From positions 62,001 to 126,000 of the forward strand of contig JADNYV010000073.1 of NCBI GenBank assembly GCA_015501055.1: a DNA stretch of 64,000 nucleotides, given 5' to 3'. This DNA comes from Mucidula mucida. Taxonomy: Eukaryota; Basidiomycota; Agaricomycetes; Agaricales; Physalacriaceae. The notes below the pieces were generated by a model. It had not been told where the DNA came from. It did no database searches and saw nothing but the letters and a program-made list of their open reading frames with translations. Below, piece by piece: positions 55,741-64,000 of this stretch; the first letter of the stretch is position 1; each line of letters begins with the position of its first letter. The translations under genes and the position numbers were made by a program.

Positions 55741-57821
55741 TTATGCTTGAATATCAAAGACGCCACCCATTCCACGCACGAACGCTACCATGCTCATGGC
55801 GCCAGGATCTGGAGGTAGCGCGCCACGATCCGCCCCGACATATGTCGCACGGCCAAGTTTTGCGACCAAGTCTTTTGTACCCTCGCCACCTGCGACACAT
55901 CGCCTAATCGCCTCTGTTAACCCGGCCTGGTCGGATGACGCCGGTGCAGATAGACCCTCAACAAAGGGGATGAGAGCATCCATAACTGTCCTGTGGCCCA
56001 CGCGTGCCTTGGTGCTCTGCCCGAGTGTGTCGATAGCCTTGGCTGCCGCTTCGCCCCAGAAACAGACGTCAACTGGGCGACTGTTTCCTAATAACCGAAC
56101 CTCTGCGGTGAGGGCTGCGAGGAAAATGCTGTAAATGGCGCCTAGCGTTCCGCCACAGTTATCTACGTACTTCATCAGACACTGAATTCAATGAGAGGTA
56201 GCTCATGCTGACCGTCAATGATCTCGGTCACGTCTCTCAATGTGGCGACAAGATCGCCATCCTTTCCAAGGTCTTTAGCGAGAGCTACCATTACGGCCTT
56301 GGCGCCTATGGCGCACGTCTCTCCACAATCACCATCGCCGACGATCTACCCCTCAAAAAGGTTAGCAGTGCGCCAAGGCTCAATTTTGAGACCTACAGTA
56401 TCCCACTTTGTCAGGTCGGGTTCAGCATCATATACAGCTTGAGCTCCATATTGAATCGCACGACGAAGAATTCCAGGATCAACTGAAACAGAAAGGCATA
56501 AGAAATAAGATACAAAGCAAATGTGGACACGAACCTGTAACTTTGGGTCCAGCACTCTCTGCTTGAACAACGACAGGCTCTTCCTTGACCTCAATAATCC
56601 TCTCTTTCCGTGTCCTCTTTTTCAGATTCTCCGGGATAGGGTATATATTCTCTCCAGGCCAAGCAGCGCTGGCGTGCGGCGCGTCGTATAAATCGATGAT
56701 CTCCCGTTCGCCCTTTCCGCTATTGAGAACACGCGCGGAGTGAGAGACATTGAGCAAGGTTATCGAGAAACCGGGTGCATTGAGCGAGGTCATGAAAGAA
56801 CCGCATTGTATACGTTTAATCCGTATCTTGAGTGGGTGCAGTTCTGAGATTTTCTGAGTTGAATAAGGTTGGTCGGATTGAACGATTATATCACTTACCA
56901 AGCTGTCTGGTCGCTTCGTCGACCACAGCGTACATCTCGAGCGTGCTCATTCCACCCATGTTGTTGACGAATAAGATGATGCCATCGTTCTCCTGGAACG
57001 GAACAAAGGCGCGCTCCGGATCCTCCTGGTTCAATAGCAAATCAAGCATACGCTCAATGAGCTTTTCGGGTGGAGGTTGTGGGCTGACAACGAAGACGCC
57101 GGGCTCGTTATGCAAACCAAGCCCAATCTCAATTGTGTCTTCACCAATGACGCCGTATTTGGCATTGTCGCGTCCAGGGACATGACAGTGCCCGAGCGTG
57201 CATCCAATAGAGAGAAGACCATCCGTGACTGCTTTTCCAAAGGCAAGCGTCTCGGAGAAAGAATAATCTGCTTCAGATGCCGCACCAAGGAGTTTACAGG
57301 CGAGAATGGTACCTGCCATCGCGCGACGGCCAACTAGAGCTCCCTTGGTCCGGCCGACACTGACGTCGTCGCAGATGGGCAGGATAGCGATGTTGTCGAT
57401 TCCATTGGCACGCGCCTGCTGACACGCCAGACCGAAATGAAGGTTGTCGCCGGTGTAATTGGTGATGATCAGGATAGTTCCTGCCGTCGATGGAACGGCC
57501 TTGACGGCGGTATATACCTGTTTAGCAGAGGGACTAGCAAAGGTGTCTCCGCTGACAGATGCAGAAAGGAAACCGCGACCAACGAAACCGGTAGAGCCTG
57601 GCCTGTTAGGATGTTAGTTTTGCGATAATCGTGAAAAGGTAGATCACTTAATCATGGCCTGCTCCTCCGCCACAGATCAGTGATACTTTGCTAGTGTCGT
57701 GAGCGGCATTGATAACTGTTTTGGTCGCGGGGAGTAGACACAAGGACGGATGCGATGCGACAAGACCCCTCAGGGAACGAAGAACGAGAGTGGCGTGGTC
57801 GGGGAAGATATGGCGGTCCAT
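55741..57821 (-). CDS. DAK1: Dihydroxyacetone kinase (DAK)
   Basis: An ATP-dependent kinase that converts dihydroxyacetone to dihydroxyacetone phosphate, with fused K (substrate) and L (ATP) domains. The start MDRHIFPDHATLVLRSLRGL leads to KVSLICGGGAGH at the first intron. Past it are STGFVGRGFLSASVSG, IITNYTGDNLHFG and LPICDDVSVGR. LGHCHVPGRDNAKYG precedes EIGLGLHNEPG, which holds the covalent histidine. MGGMSTLEMYAVVDEATRQL and GFSITLLN follow. The L domain has WDTIVGDGDCGETCAIGAKA, assembled across an intron, and GGTLGAIYSIFLAALTAE. The gene ends VFDIQA. The intron after GGGAGH has TTAAGT where a GT donor is needed; as written, translation would stop after GGGAGHD. Otherwise the enzyme looks complete. 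Confidence 0.85.
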
Positions 57822-59253
57822 GGTGCGTGATCAGCACTGCTGAGCAGCATCTTGGGATTATATTGGAGTAGAGAGAGATGCGGGACTATATGTTTCCGAA
57901 CGGTCAGAAGCTCGGAGACATGAAGGGACCTTCATGTGGCTGTGTAGGAGGTGGGGGAATTGTGAGGGGCCCCGCGATCCGACCAAAGGGACCGGATTAA
58001 TAGCTGCGACGCCGGGGACTGTACAGGTCAAGTGCAGACGTCCGAAGGGGTCAACTGTACAGGTCATGGTCATCGTTCAGGACAAAAGCCTTGCGGCATA
58101 TTCCGACGGACTAGTCAGGCGAGTGAATTTGCTCCACTTCAGCTAAATATGCACATCATGATTGTCTTCCTTCTTCGCCCATCCGCATCGAATATTCTTG
58201 TATCTGCTGCTGAATGCTGGCCAGTAAGTAACAGATTCAAGTTCCAACAATATCTGCATTTTACAAGCTATAGAAGCGAGACTTTGCCAATGATTTCTTC
58301 AAAGCTGTTATTGGATTATTGCCACCTTGCTTCTTAAGGTCCTTTATCAGGCGCCACACTCGGCCGGCCCAGTGCCACAACCGTAATTCGGTACCCCACG
58401 TGCAATGCACAGCCACACTACATCTTGTTTATGACCACGTCTACGCGCCTCCCGAAACGACTAATGGACTCAAATAGAATGCTAAGGCGACAGTAGCCTT
58501 CGTGTACGAATAAATGCTATTATGGACCAGGAGGAACCGGCTTCAGCCTTGTAAACACAGAGGTGAGTGGGCTACAGATTACACGGCCAATTCGCATTAG
58601 CGTAATTAATCTTCCTCGTCCCAGAACCCGTGTATCAAGATCTTTCATGTCCATCTGTGCAAGTCGTTCACTCGCCAATTTATATTCATCAATGTCATAA
58701 TATATACGCGGCTCCTACGAGCTGTATATTCGACCAACTTCTCCGCGTGTATGGCGGCGCCGATGCCAGCATGAACGACACATACGATGGTCCATCTACC
58801 AATGAACGCGTTTCTGTCTTGCTTTCGCTACGTTCAACGTGCTCTCTGGAGTTAAAGCGCCTTCCAACTGAGTCACATCATGTATACGCGTTACGCATTC
58901 TCGCGCCATCTGTGATATACAGTCATTGTCATGCGGTCTTTCTCTATCAGACATTCCGATGTGAAAACTCCCAGGTCAGCTATCTGTCATATCATGCGTT
59001 CAAATGTCCCATAACGGTCACCAGATTCCGCAACGCTCGCTATCTGGAGTAAGAATCAGGTAAGAACGTCCTGTCTAGCCCCCCGACCACATTCCGACGC
59101 GCGGCGTCAGGAACATGGACCCTGTTCCAGCGCGTATTCCTTCAGATTCCTTCACACGACGATGCGGTTCCATTAGTGCTCGTGTTCTCAGAGAAGACGT
59201 CTACATGTGGTGACGCCGTATAAAGGAGTGAGACATGCGAAGTCACTTCAAGG
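57822..59253. other. Gene-free stretch between DAK and the peptidase
   Basis: A 140-codon frame at 58,630-59,052 lacks any family feature and is not called. The right end has a TATA-like CGTATAAAGG at about 59,217, some 35 bases before the peptidase ATG. Confidence 0.45.
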
Positions 59254-61541
59254 ATGCGCTCCCTTGTCTTCCTCGCTTATTTCTTGCCCTTCTGCGTCTC
59301 TACGCCTCTCGCTTCCAAGCGATGGGACGAGCCCGAGCTTGTCAAAAAACATTCTTGGGTAGCTGTACCGAGTGGATGGGAGTTCCATTCCGTACCCAGT
59401 GCCGACCATGTCATTGACATGCGTATCGGCCTCACCAAGGAGAAGGGCAATGAGCTAATTTCTGCGCTGTACGAAGTCAGTATGCCCAGCCATGAACGGT
59501 GCGCCTTTTTCCAACTTGTCTAAATACCCATTGAATGACATCGCTATCAGCTATGGCAAACACCTTTCTAAAGAGGAAGTCGACGCCCTCGTCGCGCCCC
59601 ATCCCGACTCTGTTGAAGCGGTCGAATCTTGGCTTAGTTTCCATGGTGTCAATCCCGATGATAGTTCGTTTCGGTCGTCCAGTGGCTCTTGGATCACTGT
59701 CCCCATGACTGTTTCTCAAGCTGAGCGGATGCTTGGCACAGAATATGGTGTCTATTATCATGCCGAATCAGATTCATACGTCGTTCGCACGTTGGGTTAC
59801 TCGTTGCCTCGCGAACTCCACGACCATATCAAGGTTATGTCTCCCACCACCTACTTCGGCACGGTGAAGAGCATGAAGACCGCGAGCTTTATTCAACAGG
59901 AAATAGAGGAGGAGGAGGAGGTCGAGGCGACGACCGAGCTCAGCGCGGCTGCTGTTCCTAGTAGCTGCGCATCAGCGATTACGATCAGTTGCTTGCAAGC
60001 CCTCTATAATAGTACGTTGTGCTAAAATCGTCTGTCGGGTTCTGACGCTCATATTTGCTCAGCCACAGAGTATGTGCCAACTGCCACAGATCGCAACATT
60101 CTCGGCGTTGCTGGATACCTCGAGGAATTTGCGAACCGTGCTGATCTTCAGGTTGATTCTGATCCCGTCTTGTCAATAAATACTGAACATCGTTGGATAG
60201 ACATTCCTCGGGCGGTTCAGATCAGATGCGGTCGGGATTACATTTGACACGGTCTTGGTCAATGATGGTCAAGACGACCAGACCGATCCAGGTGTGGAGG
60301 TTAGCTTGGTTTTCTTTTCTTGGAGACTACGATTCTCATACATGATATCAGGCAAACTTAGATATTCAATACACCGTCGGTCTATCTTTTCCCACACCGA
60401 ATATTTACTACAGGTAAGAGATTTCATGTTATCCAGCAAACACCGTCATGAATTGTAAGCAGCACTGGTGGTTCTCCTCCTTTCATTCCGGATACCGATA
60501 CGCCCACCAACACGAATGAGCCTTACCTCGACTGGCTAAACTTCATCCTTGCGCAGGACACCATCCCACAAACTATCACTACATCGTATGGAGAAAATGA
60601 GCAAACTGTGCCGTTCGATTACGCCAGCAGCGTGTGTGAACTGTTTGCCGAACTCGGGGCGCGCGGTTCGACAGTCCTCTTTTCTAGCGGCGATTCTGGG
60701 TGGGTGTTACCTTTTCCGCACAGATCCTTCGGCTGACTCGTAACTTGATGTAGTGTTGGTGGTAGCGATTGCACGACCAACGATGGAACCAACACGGTTC
60801 GGTTCCAGCCTGCGTTCCCTGCTGGGTACGTTCATTTCATAACACAGCCCGCGCACCTTGCTGGAACGCGTTTCAGATGCCCATTCGTCACGGCCGTAGG
60901 CGGTACAGAGAGCGTCAACCCAGAAGTTGCTGTGGACTTTTCTGGTGGCGGATTTTCCAACTACTTTGCCATGCCAGAGTATCAGGCAGAAACTGTCAAT
61001 GCCTACGTCGCGGATCTGGGCACGACTAACGCGGGTTTGTTCAAGTACGTCTTTGCCTAGCGGAGAGTGGCCGTTGATTGATGTTTTCGTTTTGACAGTA
61101 CTTCTGGCCGCGCTTACCCCGACCTCGCTGCGCATGGTGTTGATTTCCGTGTCGTTATCGGCGGATCGTTGTTCTCGGTCGGTGGAACGAGCGCTAGCTC
61201 GCCGGTACGTTGGTTCCGCGTATTAACCGTAGGCTTTCTTATGCGCCGTTAGACTTTGGCTGCCGTCGTCGCGCTTCTGAACGACTATCGCCTGTCGAAT
61301 GGTCTCAGCTCTCTGGGATTCCTGAATCCGTTAATTTACGCTAGTCCTGAGGGTTTCGTTGATATTACTTCTGGTTCAAACCCCGGATGTGATACAGATG
61401 GTAAGCGTTCATGGGCGCTTGTTTATGTGAACGATGCTAATGGCTGTTATAGGGTTCCCGGCTACTGTGGGGTGGGATCCGGTGACTGGGATGGGGACGC
61501 CCGATTTTGTGGCGTTGCAGCCTATTGTTCTCGCGGCGTAA
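59254..61541 (+). CDS. Secreted tripeptidyl peptidase, sedolisin family (S53)
   Basis: An acid-active serine-carboxyl peptidase that removes tripeptides from protein N-termini outside the cell. The signal peptide is [20 protein letters not shown]. The pro-region has [16 protein letters not shown] and [18 protein letters not shown], assembled across an intron from [28 protein letters not shown] is typical of the pro-domain. The catalytic domain shows DPGVE then NLDIQY (Glu/Asp pair), VLFSSGDSG (Asp of the oxyanion hole), and VGGTSASSP (catalytic Ser in GTSA). [12 protein letters not shown] and [20 protein letters not shown] mark the end of the domain, with the calcium-binding area. The last codons are ALQPIVLAA. 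Ten or so introns join in phase. An acidic stretch ([13 protein letters not shown]) lies between pro and mature parts. The enzyme looks active. Confidence 0.9.
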
Positions 61542-62659
61542 GAAAAGAAGAGGGGCATCCATATTACAGAAGTAGTACGGCCTATGTCCCCTCGGGAACT
61601 GTATTCGGGTGGTACAGAGGGAATGACAACAGAATTCAATGTCAACCAGGCCGTCTGCAGCCTCTTGGCCATATCGGTTGTGTGACCTTACCCAGCGGTA
61701 CTGGTCATGCCGATGGGATCAGCCAACATGGCGAGAGCAGCATATATGGCATGTATCGCCACTAAGTCCCTGCGAGAGAGAATTGCAAAGGTTTTCGAGA
61801 GGGCACAGGCAAACTTGAATTCTACATAATAAGAGTGTATGAATAGAAGGACACTCAAGAGATGATATCGCCTATATCCTGACAGAGGTGAGTATGTGAG
61901 GATCAATGAGGAATGTTGATCAAGAGCCGGACGAGTCTATTGACGCGCCGTTAATTGGCGGTCATGCGGTCAAATGTCAACAACAAAATTGTCGCAGTTC
62001 AGTGAACTAACACTGGGTGAAGGCCTTGGAGTTTTCGGCGAAAACCCCGGTTAAAGAACCTCAAGAGTTTTAACAATTTTTTTAGGTTAAAATAATTTTA
62101 AAACTATTTTAACATTCTTTAAAGTATTTCGACCAAAAACTTAAGTGAAATTTGTCTTAAAAATATTAGTAAGAACAGCGAAAGCCAAATTAGGAAGTTT
62201 TAGAGTAGTTTTAAGGTTAAAATTAGGTTAAAATTATCAGAACTTGTATTTTAATGAGTTTAATATGGTTTTCAGCGAAAAAGTCAGAAAGAAATCAGAA
62301 AGAATATAGTTAAAACTTTGAGAAGATAGTCAGGAGAGATTGTACGATATATTTAGAGAGTATTAATAAATATTTATAAGGGAATTTTTGATGAGAATAT
62401 TAGAAAAGAGGTTCAGAGGATTTTGACTGAAAGAAAAGATGAAAATTGTGTAAAGAATTGTAAAATACAAAACTAAGAGATCTTTAGAGAATTTTTGCCA
62501 TCGTAAGGTGAAATTTCTTAAAAATTGTTTCAAGAGTTTTTGATGAAAATAGAACTAAAAAATAGAGTGAAAAGTAAGGTGAAAACGTCAAAACCGAAAG
62601 TGCGATAATACAAGAAGTACTGTCATCAGTGCAAGGTCACTATACTCAACACAAGGCCC
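61542..62659. other. Gene-free, very AT-rich and C-poor tract
   Basis: From about 61,990 base composition changes abruptly: long A and T runs with repeated TTAAAA and AATTTT words to about 62,130. After that come A/G-rich runs in which C is rare (7 C in the 180 bases 62,281-62,460). No open frame of quality exists. It leads directly into the minisatellite array. Confidence 0.75.
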
Positions 62660-63498
62660 AGGCAAGGAGTACTGCAGTCAATGTGGGATCAATGCCGTCA
62701 ACGCAAGGAGTACTGCAGTCAATGCAAGATCAACGCAAGGAGTACCGCAGTCAATGCGGGGTCAACGCCGTCAATGCAAGGAGTACTGCAGTCAATGCAA
62801 GATCAACGCAAGGAGCACCACAGTCAACGCGGGGTCAACGCCATCAACGCAAGGAGTACTGCAGTCAACGCCGTCAACGCAAGGAGTACCGCAGTCAATG
62901 TGGGGTCAACACCGTCAATGCAAGATCAACGCAAGGAGTACTGCAGTCAATGCAAGATCAACGCAAGGAGTACCACAGTCAACGCGGGGTCAACGCCGTC
63001 AACGCAAGGAGTACTGCAGTCAACGCCGTCAACGCAAGGAGTACCGCAGTCAATGCGGGGTCAACGCCGTCAATGCAAGGAGTACCGCAGTCAATGCAAG
63101 ATCAACGCAAGGAGTACTGCAGTCAATGCGGGGTCAACGCCGTCAACGCAAGGAGTACTGCAGTCAACGCCGTCAACGCAAGGAGTACCGCAGTCAATGC
63201 GGGGTCAACGCCATCAATGCAAGATCAACGCAAGGAGTACTGCAGTCAATGCAAGATCAATGCAAGGAGTACTGCAGTCAATGCAAGATCAACGCAAGGA
63301 GTACCGCAGTCAATGCAAGATCAACACAAGGAGTACTGCAGTCAATGCAAAGTCAACGCCGTCAATGCAAGGAGTACCGCAGGCAATGCAGGGTCAACGC
63401 CGTCAACGCAAGGAGTACTGCAGCCAATGCAAGATCAACGCAAGGAGTACCACAGGCAATGCAGGGTCAACACCGTCAACGCAAGGAGTACTGCAGCC
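62660..63498. repeat. Minisatellite array, left arm
   Basis: About 840 bases of tandem units each ending in CAAGGAGTACYGCAG. Spacing between successive AAGGAG words varies (30, 32, 41 and 52 bases). The variation arises because units carry one or more copies of a shorter 9-11 bp word built on GTCAAYGC. All three plus-strand frames are open across most of the array because no stop trinucleotide occurs in the unit; I do not read this as coding. Confidence 0.93.
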
Positions 63499-63504
63499 AG
63501 CAGG

Positions 63505-64000
63505 ACTCCTTGCATTGATCTTGCATTGACTGCAGTACTCCTTGCGTTGACGGTGTTGACCCCGCATTGACTGTGGTACTCCTTGCGTTGATCTTGCATT
63601 GACTGCAGTACTCCTTGCGTTGATCTTGCATTGACTGCAGTACTCCTTGCATTGATGGTGTTGACCCCGCATTGACTGCAGTACTCCTTGTGTTGATCTT
63701 GCATTGACTGCAGTACTCCTTGCGTTGATCTTGCATTGACTGCAGTACTCCTTGCGTTGACGGCGTTGACCCCGCATTGACTGCAGTACTCCTTGCGTTG
63801 ACGGCGTTGACCCCGCATTGACTGCAGTACTCCTTGCGTTGATCTTGCATTGACTGCAGTACTCCTTGCATTGATCTTGCATTGACTGCAGTACTCCTTG
63901 CGTTGACGGCGTTGACCCCGCATTGACTGTGGTACTCCTTGCGTTGATCTTGCATTGACTGCAGTACTCCTTGCGTTGACGGCGTTGACCCCGCATTGAC
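63505..64000. repeat. Minisatellite array, right arm, inverted
   Basis: The same units in reverse complement (CTGCAGTACTCCTTGCGTTG). The arm starts at the word ACTCCTTGC and continues past the window end. Together with the left arm it forms an inverted repeat of at least about 500 bases per arm, with a spacer of about 15 bases (63,490-63,504). Confidence 0.93.

Noticed and set aside
58630..59052. 140-codon plus-strand frame
   Set aside because: No recognisable motif, weak composition and no splice or promoter support.
62629..63996. Long open frames through the minisatellite (up to 313 codons, in three frames on each arm)
   Set aside because: All three frames are open simultaneously because the repeat unit lacks stop trinucleotides on that strand. 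The frames turn with each indel-length unit and have no start context or splice support.
1..64000. tRNA, rRNA or CRISPR features
   Set aside because: No tRNA B-box with a matching cloverleaf, no rRNA sequence, and no regularly spaced repeat-spacer array was seen. The terminal repeats are a contiguous minisatellite without unique spacers.

Overview
This window looks like nuclear DNA of a filamentous basidiomycete, most likely an agaricomycete mushroom. The protein-coding genes carry many 45-65 bp GT-AG introns. Several gene families are typical of mushroom genomes: NACHT/STAND NTPases, a seven-helix membrane family, protein-kinase-like proteins ending in HRDLRSWN and DFD, small secreted Cys-rich proteins, RTA1 exporters, and GPI-anchored chitin deacetylase and serine-rich cupredoxin proteins. 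I saw no rRNA, tRNA or CRISPR. The species cannot be named from the sequence alone.

Layout. 0.5-2.7 kb: a decayed NACHT NTPase gene. 5.9-9.8 kb: an AzgA-type purine permease and a C-4 methylsterol oxidase (ERG25 family). 11-24 kb: a duplicated block in which a seven-helix membrane gene is repeatedly followed by a short-chain dehydrogenase (SDR) gene or its debris. Only the first membrane gene and one SDR (20.9-21.7 kb) look intact. This block also holds a solo LTR and a second NACHT pseudogene interrupted by a 703 bp hAT element with perfect 8 bp target duplications. 24.5-32.6 kb: a small basic disordered protein, a GPI-anchored cupredoxin, a tiny gene, a LINE remnant and a roughly 1,000-residue acidic/proline-rich disordered protein.

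33-54 kb carries a three-gene module: a kinase-like gene, a convergent small secreted Cys-rich gene and an RTA1 exporter. It occurs at 33.1-36.6 kb, inverted at 42.3-47.1 kb, and partly at 51.2-53.7 kb. The copies are in different states of decay. Single-copy genes lie between them: a second tiny gene, a chitin deacetylase, a C2H2 zinc-finger protein, and a divergent pair of class II aldolase and Dal5-type transporter. 54-61.5 kb: an F-box protein, a dihydroxyacetone kinase whose first intron has a TT donor, and a sedolisin tripeptidyl peptidase.

The right end is gene-free. A very AT-rich, cytosine-poor tract (about 62.0-62.6 kb) leads into a minisatellite that runs to the window edge. The array reverses orientation at about 63.5 kb, forming a large inverted repeat, and its units differ almost only at CpG positions.

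Functional links. The aldolase and transporter share a promoter region and may act in one carbon-use route; dihydroxyacetone kinase 7 kb away could feed the same triose pool (inference). Cell-surface and secreted functions are also frequent: chitin deacetylase, cupredoxin, peptidase and Cys-rich proteins.
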